A DNA stretch of 64,000 nucleotides from Pithys albifrons albifrons (Eukaryota > Chordata > Aves > Passeriformes > Thamnophilidae). Both the position numbers and the translations under genes were made by a program. The notes beneath the pieces were generated by a model that was not told where the DNA came from, ran no database searches, and saw only the letters and a program-made list of their open reading frames with translations. The stretch is taken from positions 91,766,431 to 91,830,430 of the forward strand of contig NC_092461.1 of assembly GCF_047495875.1 (NCBI RefSeq), written 5' to 3'. Positions within the stretch are counted from its first letter, which is position 1, and every line of letters begins with the position of its first letter. Shown one piece after another: positions 39,101-54,100 of this stretch.

Positions 39101-42100
39101 ACTTTTTTTAATAGTCTTAAAATACGTGTGATCTCTCATAACAAAATACATGTAGGATTAAACAGGTCGAAACTTCTGATTTCTTAATCATCCTCTTTAA
39201 TTTCATTTTGTTTTCAAGTTGTGTTAACTTCAGTTTGGAAAACAGCACTTACAGCACTATGGGATTTTCTTCCACTGTTTTCAATTAAAAACTGTAGAAA
39301 AGAAAAAGTGGTTGAAAGAAATGCTGCACTGCTAAAACTTAATGGAAAAATAAAATCACTTATTTGTATTTTTTCAAACATGTGCCTTAGTATTGAGGCA
39401 GTGCAGCCTTTGTGGTGCTTTTTGCTTAGCAGGGTTTCAAGCAGTGCAGAGTGTTGGCAGGGGGCTGAGTTGCTGCCCTAATGAGAAGCCATTTGTGTCT
39501 GAGGTGTAGGGTGGGCAGTGTGAGTGCACAGAGCTATGAGCACATGCTGGTTTGTGTGGAAGGCTTAGTGCTTCCATTTCTCGTTGTTCTTGGCTGGACC
39601 TTTTCACAATAAATTGATGGTTCAGACCTAAATTCACAAAGCTGAAAGGATCTTAGATCATATTAATGTAAGATAAATGAGACATTTCCTATTTCTTTAA
39701 AAAGATGAAATAATAAGTAGTAGTGAAAAAAAAACTGAAGTAATCAATAGCATTGAGGCATTTAAACACCTAATTGATTATAAGCATTTAATTCTTTATA
39801 GCCAAGAAATTCTCATCCTATTGAGAGGTGATAAAGGGGTCACAGAGGGGAAAAGCTAAAATAGTGTTAGTACTAAAATATAAATATAAAATAAAATCAA
39901 GAAACCTGTGTTGTTTTTCAATTTTTATTGGCTAGCCTATCACTGACTCTTAAAAGGTGTTTTCCAGCTGTTAAACCCACAGCCTTTAAAGGCATTAGAT
40001 AGAAGAGGGGGAAATTGCAGTTATCCTTTTCCTAGTAGTTGTGATTTTCTCTCCCTTCCCTTCCTGTGTGACGTATCAAGAATCTAGCAGCAGGTTAAAC
40101 AAGCAGACTTGTTTGATGACAGCTTAACACAAACACAGTGGCGTTTGAAGAAATACACTTCTTTGGTTTGATTTAAATAGAGATTTTAGTGTAACAGTTG
40201 CAGTGGAAAGACTGGACCCAGGTGTAAATATTTTCTTAATCTTTTATGATTTATAGTATTTCAGCAATAATGAAGATGATTAAACATTGCAATGGGCTGC
40301 CCAGGGAGGTGTTGGAGTCACCATCCCTGAAGGTGTTTAAGGAAGGATTGAACGTGGCACTCAGTGCCATGGTCCAGTTGACAGAGTGGTGTTTGGTCAC
40401 AGATTGGACTTGAGGATCTCGGAGGTCTTTTCCAACCTACTTGATTCTGTGATTTTGTCATCTTTTTGTTACAGTAATGTTTCAATAAGCCAATAGTATT
40501 TTTCCCATTGCTTTCTTCTCAGTGACCTGCAGTGCCTTTTGCTTCCTTAGGATGAACACATGATGTTAAACTCCTAGTTAAGGATGCACTATTATCATTG
40601 GTGATGAAAAAGGCACAGCAGAATATGCAGTACTCCTGTTGAGCTATTACTCTTTATAAACATGAAAAGGAAGCTTTGGTTTGTTTTATAAACAGCTAAA
40701 TGAGAGAAACAGTAGTTTCTTGTTGTTACAGATTCCTTTTAATGTTAATTTCAACAGTATTTCGTTTCAGGAAACTGTTGAAGTATTTTTGAAACATCCT
40801 TCTGTAAAAGATGACTCAGATCTCGAGGGAAGAACATCCTTCATGTGGGCAGCTGGCAAAGGCAGTGATGATGTCATTAGGACTATGCTGACTTTAAAAT
40901 TGGATATTGATATCAATATGACAGACAAGTATGCTGGCACAGGTAAGATGCTTTACAGTGAAGAGCCACTGGACATTTCCAGTCAGTGTGATTTCCATCA
41001 AATAAAAACACTGTGAGTCTTTTCTGGGATGTGTGCTTTAATCCTGAAAAATATTTCTGCAATAGTTTAATCACGTGTGAGAGTCAATTCTTTGCCTTAT
41101 TGTGGGAAAGAAACAAACCTTTTCTGCATGGATTGGATCAGTTCATTTGAAATATAGTGAGAAGAAGAAATGTACTGTTACTACATTGCTTAGTTAGATC
41201 TGGAATCCTGGGAAAAGAAGAGCTGTTCTTTGTTTTGAAGAATAAATACAATATCATAAAAAGTCTTCCTGAAAAAACCTGTTAAAAAACGTGTCTGTAA
41301 GTACATACTTTGAAACAATATACAGCAAACTAAGGAGTGAAGTGAATTATCATAATGAAAATCATAGTTCCATAGTTATTTTTAAAGATAGTCTAATAAA
41401 GATTAGAGCTACTGCACATCTGTTGTCCAAACAATAAGTCAGACTTGATATCCTACAGGTTTATCATCCCATTGTGTGCCCAGAGCAAAATATAGGTATG
41501 CAACACCGTGATTCGGCATTCAAGAATGCAAGTCACGAAATTCAAAATGCCCTATATAATCTATGAATTTATTTACTTTCATGAGAAAAGTAGAAGAATT
41601 GTGGTAGAAATATTGTACTTCTGTAGTGCTTTCAACAAAATCAGGAAAATGGTTCAAACAGATAGGTGTTGAAATGTTTATGTATTCAACAGTGTTGGTA
41701 AGGTGGGTAAAAGCAGTAGAATTGTATAGTGTGCTGATGGCATCTGAATTAAAAAAGAGGAGAATGGGGGTATATTGGGTGTAAATTGGAGGGGTTTGAT
41801 GGGAGGTGGGGGGTGAGGAGTCTTGAAACAGTGAGCTGTGTGGGAAGAGGTCAGGAACTACCAGAGCCACACACAGCCAGGTCACTAAGTTAGAAATTAA
41901 GTGCAAAGGTGTATACCTACCTATAATAAGTAGTTCAGTGACAGCCAAGCTGATAGTCAGACCACACACCCGTGAATAATACACTAAGGGGCATTTCTCC
42001 TGAAAACTGTGTTGTTTTTAACAGACAAGAATGTATATTGCAATGTTTGTTCATATAAATTTTAATGCATTTGTTTTACAGTATGCTGAAGCATTATCTT

Positions 42101-45100
42101 TTGGCTGCACTTACATGCAAATCAGCCTAAGCTTCATGGTTAGGTTTAGGGAACTTGCAGTGCAGATTTATCCCAACCAAGAAACAAAGATATGACTTGA
42201 ACAGCTTTTCTCTTTTCAGAGCGCATTTTGAATAACATAAAAATGCTAAATGAATGCAATGTCAGGGTTATGTGTTCAGGATTTGAAATGTAGTATGTAT
42301 GAATCTTATTTTCATATTAACATTTGAATTTTTTAAACTTCCTTTGGTGGTATGCTGGGTCTCAACAAAAAGTAAAATACAGTTAACATAGCATTCTATT
42401 TAGCTATCTAAAGTCTTGCTTTTCTTACAATTTAGCACACACAATTTGACATTTATAGAAGAAAATCAGTCTTTCCAAGTTGTGGTAGTTTGTAACTTTT
42501 GAGTTTAAGAAATAGTGCAACAAATAAAATATCAGGCTTCATGTTTGTTGACTTTACAAACTACATACTGCACAATTGTACTCTTGTTTCATCTTTTATC
42601 AGTCTCACCTACATTTGCTACTTCCTGACAGTTCCGTTTTAAGTACCTACAGTGCTTGTTTCAGACTTAAAGGTGGAGTAATGTTGTAGTTCCTGTGCAA
42701 ACCTTACAAAGGGTTTTCTTCTTTGCCGACACTAATCACGTGCTGTGCTCTGAATTACTCAGGTGTGGCTTTCATACTTGAATAATTCAGGTGGTTGGGT
42801 TAATTATCTTTCAGTCTTAAACCTTTCGTAGCAGAGATATGTAATCACCTTTTAATTTTGATTTTGTTGTAGGGCTTTTAATCCAAGGAAATTAATGGAT
42901 TTTCCATTTACTTGAAAGTGCCGTTGTGTAGAACTCACAAGTAGTGTTAAAGTGGGGAACTCGCTGTGGAGCAGTCTGAACTAAACCATTGTGCAAAGAA
43001 GTGCACTAGCAAGGGTTTTATTACAGCAGGCTGTAAACTTAAAAGGAAGCCCCCCAGTAAATCACTGTCAGTTTTTTATTTTTACAAAGGTTCTTAACCA
43101 TTGCCAAGTTTTGGGCAGGGAAAAGCAGTGTTGCATTTGTGCAGGAGACTATGCTCCTGTAGGAAATCGTGCACATGCCACCGTGCCTGGGATGCAGTTG
43201 CTGAGCAGAGTTCAAGGTTGTGTTTTTCTGACTTTTGTGTGCGAGCTCAGTTAAGCTCAGTTATAGTGTTGCGTTAAAGCAGCCTTTTTGCATTTACTTA
43301 AAAAAGAGCAAGCTCTCCATTCAGCTTTGCTAGAACATCGAGACTCTCAGTATTGTGTAGGGGAATGACACCAAGGGAAAGGAATTTCCCTCTTCGCAGA
43401 GATCAGCGCTGCAGGAGCAGTACAGGGGCAGCTTTATAGCTCTGCCGTCACTGCGCACAATGGAGAGGGCTCTGTCTGTCGGCTTAACAAAGGCGCTATT
43501 GTGACCAGCTGGCTGAAGAATCTCTTCAGTCACCGTGACTCCATCATAGAAAATTCGGCTTACAAGAAAATATTGAGCACAAAGTGCGAAACAAGATGCC
43601 TGCGTCAGAATGAGTGATAGGGTGGAAAAGCCGGCCAAGCTGACACAGCAGCTCTTTTTCTATTGTATTGTTACACACACCCCATGTGTCATCTGATGGA
43701 GTGGTTTACTGCCTTTGGTTTCATCAGAAATTCAGGACAAAAAACAGAACCTAGAGTTTACTGTGAGGTCAGACCATGAAAACCAGGCCCTTCCCAAAGT
43801 ACGAAGTGGCAGAGAACTCATTCCCATCGAATTCCTGCTGACAGCCCCCACTCTGATGGCTGCTGCAGATGCAGTGGTGTTTCATGGGCTCCAGGAGCGC
43901 GGCTCTGCCTTTGAGCTCTGCATTTATGCTCTGCATTTATGCTCTGCAATGTTTTGTGGTTTTATTCTAAATTATTTTGATTTTTGTCACCTGTAAAAGA
44001 TCCCACATGTAAGGCAGTACGAGAATGTAGATTGTCTGATTTAATTGCTGACTATAGGAAGTAGTCCAAAGCATTTTGAAGTCAAATTGGAAGTGAAATC
44101 AGCAATATATGTATCTTCCATTGGTTTGAAATCTTAACTGCTGTGGGTAGTTCTCCTTTCCTTCAAAAAGAATAATGAACTCGTCAGACTGGTATTCCAA
44201 TGTTTTTCTCAACTCCGGCTAAAAGTGCCTGCAGGATGGCAATAGCAGCTCCAGTTACAGGACACCACATCTTTAACTCTGAGTTCTAGAGTATCTGAAG
44301 TAGCATAGTTTTCATACAACTGAGCATCATAAACTGTAGGGATGAGTCAAAATGCAGTATCTGGTCTGTAATATTTTTCTTTTTCCTGAAGAAACCAGGG
44401 AGCTGGAGGTACTGTGGAAGATATGATGGCCTTGGTACATAATTTTGTGTAAAATTTTTTTCAAGTAAGTCTGAAAAAAAAAGTTGAGGGATGGGGAACA
44501 GGAACAGCTAGGTAGTTATCTGGAGTTAGTTTTAATTGAGACAACTTTGTTTATCTGAAAGGGGAAAAAAGGTATTTTCAGAAAAACATTAAAGGAATAA
44601 GGAAAGTCTCTTCCACTGGTTATGGGCAGTCTCAGAAATGCCACAAAACAGAGGCAGAAGTAAATAATGTAGTAGTCTCTTAATCAAAAGCTGCTAAACT
44701 CCCACAAATCCTCGATATAAGCCAGTCTTGGTAGTGTTAATATTCCTATTTGTGCAAGTTAAAAACATGTTTCAGGGCTAACAGTTATTCTGCTTACTGC
44801 TTGTGTGGCAAGAAAATGTTGTTACATGATCACTTGCTAGGATTCTTCAGTTGCTTGTAGTTGAAAAGTACCTTTTCCACCAAAATGATTGAAATTAATT
44901 TTCATTTTGACTATTCTAATTGTGAACCCCCAAAGCTGATGGTATTGTTGTTTCTTCTTCCTACGTGTTAATTCTTCCAGCGTTACACGCTGCTGCCCTT
45001 TCTGGCCATGTCAGCACAGTGAAATTGCTGTTGGAGCATCATGCACAGGTAGATGCTTTGGATGTCATGAAACACACTCCGCTTTTCCGAGCCTGTGAGA

Positions 45101-48100
45101 TGGGACACAAAGAAGTGATACAGACACTCATTAAAGGTCAGCTCTGACAACTTTACAAACCTGCCCAGAATTATGGTGCCTTTCTGGGAGACTGGGAAAT
45201 AAACAGATGATGGGGTAGGAAATTGCTTCCCTAAAGCAAGTTTTGTCTGTAACTACCCTTTGTGAAACAGCACTAGTAAATGTAAAGGATTATCAGATTG
45301 TTGTGCAAAATAAGTGTTAAATATAAAACTTTCAAATTTGGGATAGTTCTTTTCACAACTCATTTCTACTCAGGCCTTTGCAAGTACATTCTAGTCTCTC
45401 AAACCAGCACTTTCCCCAGCATGCTATTGTTTTTCTTTCTTTTTTTTTAACCAGTAAATAAGACCAAATTAAGCTTTCTTCACTTCTGTGAGAGAGGATT
45501 TTTAGGTTTCTTTGAAGATTTTTTGACTGTGGAAATGAATCTTTATTTTTTAATGCAGACAGCTATCAAAATCCTACATCATTAATATTTTCCTCTGGTT
45601 GGTTTTTATAAGCAGTATTTTATTTGTAGACAGAAATAGGATTTAGCAATGTACACAGTGTTAGATAATTGTAAAATGTCTGCTGAAGTGTAAGAAGTAT
45701 GGTGAAAGAACAGTGTCTTAGAAGCAAAATTTTGTCATTTTAGCTTCCAAGAAACATCTCCCTCCTGCTTCAGGCATGATCCCATTTATGGACAGATGAA
45801 ATATCCAGACCAAAAAGTTGCAAGTTTTCCATCAACCAGCCTTTCCTAAAAGTGTGCTTCCCCTTGTGATCTGCTGGGTGTATTTTAACCTCCTGTTAAG
45901 CTCTTCCTTCCACTCCCTATGCCATTTAGCTTCTGTAGATGCAAGAAGCTTGGCTATCAGAGTCCAAGTTTTGTTTAATTTTGTATTTTATGATATAGAC
46001 AGTCGTCGTTTGCTTCATGTTTCTGTATTTATGGAGTATTATTTTTGTACAGAATTTTTACATCTTGCAAGGACACTTAGAGAAATTAATTATCTGCATT
46101 AAAGAATCTTACCATACTTGAATTAAAAAAATAAGTTTTTTCAAAAGTTATTTTTCACTTGCGAATATTTTGTCTTGTCTGCATTAGATTTTAAAATAGA
46201 TTTGATTCATGTCTAGTGTTTAAAAGTTATTTTCTTGTTAAGAAATAATGGTTTTCCTGATAATTAATAGACCTGAAACAAGTAAAGACTAGGTTTTTCA
46301 AGGGCATTTGATAAATCTGGAGATTCTAAGGCATCTGAGAGGTTACTCAGAAGCTTGTAAAATAATTAGATGCCTGACCTTATTGAAACTTTTTCATTCC
46401 CATTGAATTTTGGTTTAAGTTTTAGGATTTGAGTAACAAAATTGAAGTTTCTTTCAGAAATACTTGTCTGAATTGTCAGTTTACCAATTCTAGTTGGACA
46501 TGAACTTACTCTTTTCTTAACACTCAAAGTATTTTCTTTTTATGCTCAAAAAATGTGTTTGTTGTTTCAGGAGGAGCAAGAGTAGATTTGGTTGACCAAG
46601 ATGGCCATTCTCCCCTCCACTGGGCAGCCCTGGGAGGAAATGCTGACGTGTGTCAAATCCTGATAGAAAATAAAATCAACCCCAATGTGCAGGATTATGC
46701 TGGTCGAACACCTCTGCAATGTGCTGCCTATGGAGGGTACATTAACTGCATGGTGGTGTTACTGGAAAACAATGCAGATCCAAATATCCAGGATAAAGAG
46801 GTATGTTGTTCTTCACTGAGGTATCTAATTAACTTTAGAATAACCATAAATCCAAACACATTCCTTTTATTCAAGGTCATTCTTTTTTCCAGGACATAGA
46901 AGGATCTTTGCTGCCTTCATTTCTAAAATCTTGAATCAAAAGTAGTATTTTAATACGCTGCATGATTTAAGTCATATTTTTCCATATAATTTGCTTTTTC
47001 TTTATCAAACTGTGATTATATGAGGAGTCATGTTAAGAATCCTATTTCTTATCTTATTCCTTATTAACAGCTGACATAGGAATGTGGTTTTATAATCTGT
47101 AATGAGTTTCTTCAACATAGAGACAGAGCAAGTAAGAAAGTAAAATATTGCAAGTGAGATGGTTGCTAGAATTGCTTCAATTACTTATCCACTTAAGTAT
47201 CCATATATGTATCACTCTTACAGGTGAAAAAACCAGGAACATTGAGTAGGGTTTGTGCTATTTTGTGTCATTGTCTGAGCAGTAAGTGAAATTAGGAGCC
47301 AGAGTAATTGTGCAACCTCCACCAGATTTCTTTTGTATATGACATAATTTCTCAGAATTTGGTAGAACCTCATCCATCAAAAGAGTCTCACCCAATTTGT
47401 TAAACTTCTCTGTAGGTATTCGTTGTAGAGCACAGATAATTCCAAGTAATGGAAGAGTGGTTTTTATTATGAGTTCTACAGAGCATGCTGTAGCTCTTTT
47501 GCAAAGAAAGCAGCTCTAGAGCTGGTGTCCTAATGTTGTTTTTCAGCTGCTTTAGGTGAAAAAGCACTTGTGTTTTAATCTTGTTTTTAAAAAAATTAAT
47601 TCACTTGTTAGTGCTGTATTCTTCTTATTTTACAAGGATGTTTATTTAGAAGAACTAGTTAGTCCTTCATGTCCAGAAAAGTATTGAATTACACTATGAT
47701 TTATGACTTTTATTGTGGGGTGACGGAGTTTGAGGATAATGCTTATTTTTGTTCCATTCTGTTGTTTACAGGGAAGAACTGCCTTGCACTGGCTCTGTAA
47801 CAATGGCTACCTTGATGCTATAAAGTTGCTGCTCGGTTTTGATGCTTTTCCTAATCATATGGAGAACAGCGAGGAGAGGTATTGCTTCTCTGAACGTGTT
47901 ATTTTGTAATTTAGCAGGAGCCCTACCTACGATTTAAATGCTAAGTGTTCAGATACTGCAAGAGAATCCTAATCTTGGATCTCAAAGGAGTGCTGTAACC
48001 TTGGGCTCCAGTGTCAGCAGCTTTTCTAATGTGAAATTTCTCTTCTTTAACTAAGATATCGCAACTTCAGTGTTTATAATTTTGAAACTTGAACTTAGAG

Positions 48101-51100
48101 ATTTCTGTCAGTATTTACTCAGTCTAGTCTTGTTTGAAATATTAAAGATCTTTCTTATTTTTATGAAGTTCATAGTAGGTATGTATGGACAAAAAGGGAA
48201 GAGGCATTTCTGCTGCTGTTGGAGTAGATGGGAATTTTTCTATTTGCTAGTAATACAGTGAGAAGAAAGAAATGGGAGAAATGTAATGTTGTGGTTTAGA
48301 ATAGTGACTACAAAGTACCTGTATTCTAAAGGCCTAGTTTAAAAAAAGTCTCTTATAATCGTAACGAGACAGCACATTTGCATCTCTTTTCTTTGTTTTT
48401 CATTGACATATAAATAGTAGTTTTTTAAAAGTGATTTGGGTTGTGGAGTTCGAATTAGTTACCTGACCGTGAAGATAATTACTATTAGCAGAAATTTATA
48501 AGGCCTTTTTTTAGAGTAGATGACCTCCTCATAATTATAACTAAAATTATGAACAGTATGCCCATATAAATTTGAATATTTAAATATTTTATGTAACTTA
48601 AGAGGTTTGAAACCCCATATTTCAGTGCTAAATTTGATACTTCCATACTTATCCCAGTTTTTAATTGCTTTATTCCTCCGTGATTTCTCTTTTGTTCTCT
48701 AAACTACTCAGATCTCTCTTCCTTTTCTGTTCTTATTTTTTGTTGAGGAACACAAATGAAAGTATAACTAGTTTCTAATGAAGTAGTGCCAATGCTCTCT
48801 TAAGTAATTTTTGATGGAAAATTAAATAAACAGTTGTAATTAAATTACTCTTAATAATCAAGATTAAAAATCAGTATTTTGCCAGAAAGGAGGCTGCTGT
48901 TATCCTCACTTTGTACAAATGTCAGGAAAAGACCTTAGTTGTACTTTACCACAGTCATTCAGATAGTTATTTTTGTTTCCCTTCTAGCACTAATACCTGT
49001 TCTCATGTATAATCCATAATATAATTAGCAGTGTTCCAAAAGTCTGGCATTAAGCACTAGTTCATGTGTGGAACAAAGGAGATCTCCAGTATTTCTAGAT
49101 CAGTCAGTCTTTTAATATAATGCTCCTAATATATATGTAGTATATAAAAATTGCACAGTTGTGTCTTAATAAACATCTACAAATCTTGCTTAATTATTAA
49201 GAGATTGGAAGTTTGGAAAGTAGAAAAATCAAACTGAGTGTTGTAAGAGTAAAAACTTCAGGGATCTAGTTAATTTGTAATTTTTTTCCAATATACCTAT
49301 GGAAAGAGGCTTCCCATCTTTACTTTCTTAGACTGTAATATGAGATAACAGTTAAAAATTCAAACATAGTGGTTACAGCTGATTAGATTAGTGAAAAGAG
49401 GAAGCTGAGATGGCATCTAGGATTTTAAGCTGCCCACTTGCTTGCTAGATATGTGATCAAGTGCTAGTCTGGAGGGTGCTGGCCTTGTTCTTTGCAAATT
49501 CGTTTTGTAACCCAACTGACCATCTTGGGTGCATCTGCTTGACCACCCTCATGCTAAATTACATATAAAAGCTGATGGCTGGTGTCTTCTTCATGGGTTT
49601 TCCTGTGAAGCCAGCTTGATCTAAAAGTTCTCTGTTTTAGAAAGAACCAGTGGGGAAAAAAATTTTACAGGCTTTGAATTGACACAACTGAAGAGTGTAT
49701 GTGAGCAGCCTTGAATGGGTAGTGTCCAGTCATACAAACCCCTGTTCAGATTCAATTTGAGTGATTTTGTTACTTCCAAAGGTAGCTCCAAGGGAGTTAG
49801 AGAATCCATGTATAAAAGAATGGATCTTCATCACTGGGATCTGTAATAGAATACATTGTCTTGGTAGACACATGGCAGTAGCATCAAGTTTACTTTAGTA
49901 TCTTTTGTGCCTTTAAAATACTCAAAATTAGGTATACTTTAAAAAGCGTATTTTTCTGTATGTTCCTTCTGAAGTTCCCATTTCTGGATTATCAAAAATC
50001 TGTATCTCTTTAAATGCTATCAGCAACACACCTTGACATACAAATTTTCATGTTATGTCATTGTCTTCATTCCTGCAGACACTTGAGTTCAGATTCTGTT
50101 AATCCTTCCATCAAATCATTGCTGTGTGGCAAGTCCAATTGTGCTTTCTGTCTGTTTGTCCTTGCTCACCAGCACTGCGTCCGAGCAATTTACCATCAAG
50201 AAGAGCACTAATTTTCACAATCACATGCATTGACACTTGTTATTTGATAGTCTTATGTTATATGGTCTTGGTTATGGTTTGTGACTGATAATTTTCAGGC
50301 ACTAAATGTTTTTGCCTAATGTTTCAGTGTTGGTGAAGGAGATAGGCACATTTTTATCCTGTGTTGACAGTGGTAAATTTGGGAATTATTTTTAAAAGGG
50401 TTTAGCATCTTTTTGACACCATTAAAAACCAAAGCAATTTAATATTTTTAATACCTGTGTCCATTTGAAAACAGACCTAAGTCTTCCTAGTACTTCAGAA
50501 AGGGAAATTATCCCTTGATACTGATTTAATCCTGCTGCTTGCTCAGTCATACTGTCCTCAGTTGTTGTTATAGAAGTTAAGCCAAATTTGACAGTAAATC
50601 TCTAAAATTTAAATTAATATGGAAATAACTCAAAAATGTTTTAAATTACTTTTTCTTTATAGATTTCTATATGAAAATTTCAATAACATCTTTTAAAGAC
50701 TGCTTGCCTAAAACAGTTAATTCTGTGGATGGGGCTTTGGGAGATTTTGGCCAAGCACTTCATATAGTCTGGTCCCCCCACATTTCCATATGAGGAGAAT
50801 AAAGTAAGCCTTAAACATAGTCACAGTGTGTAGAATCAGTAAGATAAGGAAAGCAATACCTAGAAATGAGTAAAACAGGCTACTGAGAACAGTGTTTAAC
50901 CTGTCTTTGTACTAGAGGTTGCCTTATTATGAAATGAGGTGAAGTAAATGCACATTATAGTTAGAATCAATAATAATCCTTGTGGGTTTTGGGTTTTTTT
51001 AGATACACTCCACTTGATTATGCCTTGCTTGGTGAACACCATGAAGTGATTCAGTTCATGTTAGAACATGGGGCTCTGTCTATTGCTGCCATTCAGGATA

Positions 51101-54100
51101 TTGCTGCTTTCAAAATCCAGGCTGTCTACAAAGGATACAAAGTTAGAAAAGCTTTTCAAGAGAGGAAGAATCTTCTAATGAAACATGAACAGCTGAGGAA
51201 AGATGCTGCTGCCAAGTAAGTCTGAGACTTGAAATCTACTCCAGCAAATAGATACTTGTTGTAAGTTTGTATTTATTAGTGTATGACTTTATCTGTTATT
51301 CATCCTCATTTATTGTTCCTCTTAGTAAAATTCATAAAACCGAAGGAAGCATCTAACTTCCATATCCTGATAGACAGATGGAAATGATCTTCCATATAAT
51401 CTAAATTTAAATAACAAATTTTATATCATGTACAAGAAGGCAAAATGCCAGAATTTGAGAAACTAGCACGTTAGCATCCATGAATCTTGGCCTGATATTC
51501 CGTATGATGATTCAAAGGCTTGGAAAACATTTATCAGTTTAATGTAATGAAAGTAATTATTGACCTATCAAGTCTTGATATCAGTTATGGAAAGAAATCA
51601 ATATGTTGCTGAAGGAAAATTAAAAACAAACCAGGGAAATCCTGGTTTGGTAAAGCTTAACAATGTGTCACAGGGGAGGTTGTGTTTTTCTAGCAAACTG
51701 AACTCCTGAATTTATTTGCAATTTCAGTTTTGGCAGTGTCATTTTCTGCACTTACATTTTCTGGTCTTGAATTGGAGAGTTCCTGTGAACTGGTTATATT
51801 GGGTTATAGATAACTAACATACACAATTCAAATAGTTATCAGCAAGATGTGTGTGTTCTGACTGAGTTTCTACCACTTAAAGGAGGTAATGGTAACACAG
51901 TAGTTAAATTCAAAAATCAGAAGATACATAAGTGGTTATCAAACTACTTTGCTTGCTTGGCCTTTATCCTTAAGATTCATAGTATGAAATAAAACAAATT
52001 AGCACCTGGTTTCTCTTGAAGAAATCTGATTCTTTAATTAAAAAAAATAACAGTCTGAAAAGATTTCTGCATGATTTTGTAGTATTATTTCTGTAAAGAG
52101 AGGTTACATGAAGAAATCAGACAACATAGTTATTGCACTTAGAGGTATTTTTACTCCATCTGAGTACCACAGACAAATTCAGCTGCACTCTGCGCTGTCT
52201 CAGATTTGGTAGTTTGATGTTCTGCATAACTGGCCAGTCTGACCTTCACAGGGTTTGATTGCTGCTCCTGTACTGGATAACAATTGTTACTCCCCAGCAA
52301 GAACTAAAGCTGGAAGTACCAGAAAACTAATCTCTTTCTCACTTCTTTAGATCCTCAAGTTGTAACATGTAGCCCTCCTACTACTTGCCTTTTCTGCTGA
52401 GGTCAGTAGAAGTCAAAACCGTGCATGGAGAAGCTGCCTTTGAAAATATACCAAAAATCTCACATTTTTTTTAATGTGGAGAACTGTTTGTATTTTTTTA
52501 ATGTGGAGAACTCTTGTATTGTGTGGTCACAACTGACTTTACCAAATGAGATTGTTTAATCCTTTGTGATTACAATCATTTTTAGAAGAATCTATGATAC
52601 CCTATCTAGAAGATTAAATGGAAAAGAATTGCCTCATGGAAATTTGGGGGTATTTTTGTGATAGTTTTCCTTCGTGAGTTTCTGATATACTTTCTGAGAC
52701 TTATTTAGCTGTTGTTGATTTGTTTGAAAACAATAGAAACAAAGTCTGTGTACCAAATACCATGAAACCAGCATTACAATGCAATTGGACTGTACAAGCA
52801 AATCAGGTTGTCACATAACAAATTTTATTTAATTGCAGTTTTATGATCTGTAATAAACTGAAGGGGACATTATGTTGTCATCATTCTGTGTACCCATCTG
52901 TGCATTCCACAGCTAAAATTGGCTGGGATGTTGCTGCATACAAAAAACTAATATCCCTACTGATGTTTAAAAATCTGCTCTCTAAATAAAAGTAGACATT
53001 ATGTGGGAATCCAGAATGATGGTGAACTCCCAGACTGAACCCCCTTCCCCCAGATATTTCAGTGTATGTATTTAAAACTTGTTTTGAAATATGTTATTTT
53101 AGAGAGTCTCACTAAGATAAATCACTCCTAAATCTGCATGTTTTTAATTAGTCCGTTCTTTTTCTCCTTTTTTACCCTAACTAAAAGTCAACCAGCATCT
53201 CATACCTGTATTATTTCTGGTAAAGTTACAGTCACTCTATTCAAAGCCTGTGAATTATTTCTACATGAATATCCTCTCCCCTCTTCTCTCCTTTGTCAAA
53301 GAAATGGTAATGTAGAAAATGAAGATGCAGACCAAAACAACATGCACACTGTTAGATCATTGAGCAAAGAGACATACCAGAAGACCAATTTGGATTAGCA
53401 GGGAAGCCATGGCAGAGCTCAAATGCAAAAAGGCAGCATGCAGGAGGTAGAAGCAGGGACAAGCTGCAAAGGAAGAGTGTGAAAGCATTGCTTGGGCATG
53501 CAAAGATGGTGTCATAAACACCAGAACTCAAATGGAGTTGAGGTTTTAAAGGGATGTTGCAGGTAATGAGGTGGATTTCTGCTTCTACATTAATAAAAGT
53601 AGTAATACATTACTAAAAGGCTGAGCAGGAAATTGCGGGCCTGTTGCAGAATGGTGCATTTAGTGCCAACAGACCCCAGTGTGGCAGAAGTACTCAATGC
53701 CACCTTCTCCTCAGTCTTCCAGAAGAAGGTCTCCCAGGCCTTCGTTCTTAGAGAAGTGGTTCAAGGAGGAAGAGAACTACTGGATCTGAATGACAATTAA
53801 AGCAGTGATGGCTCAGCCTAGACAAGTCCATGGGACCAGATTGGCTGCATCCAGGGCTACCACAAGAACTAACTGATGCCCTTAAAAGGCCACTTTCCAA
53901 CATCTTTGAAAGGTCACAGAGACGTGGGAAGGTTCCTTATGACTGTGGGAAAGCTGATGTTGCTCCCATCTTCAAAAAGGGCCAAAAGAACAATCTAGGA
54001 ACCTGTAGTCTGGCTGGTGTCACTTTGGTCCCTTGGAAACTTAGAACAGGCAAAAGTTGAAGTGAGAGATTTTGTCTGGAAATAAAGAGAAATTCTTCCA

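Noticed and set aside
41520..41984. 154-codon minus-strand open frame, the longest outside INVS exons and CR1
   Set aside because: It lies within an INVS intron. Its composition (Ser, Thr, Ile, Leu-rich) shows no domain, no splice structure and no family resemblance, and a frame this long can occur by chance in 64 kb.
49550..49640. TATA-like sequence followed by LTR-like text
   Set aside because: No TG/CA termini, polyadenylation signal or flanking duplication could be found, so it is only mentioned in the intron entry.
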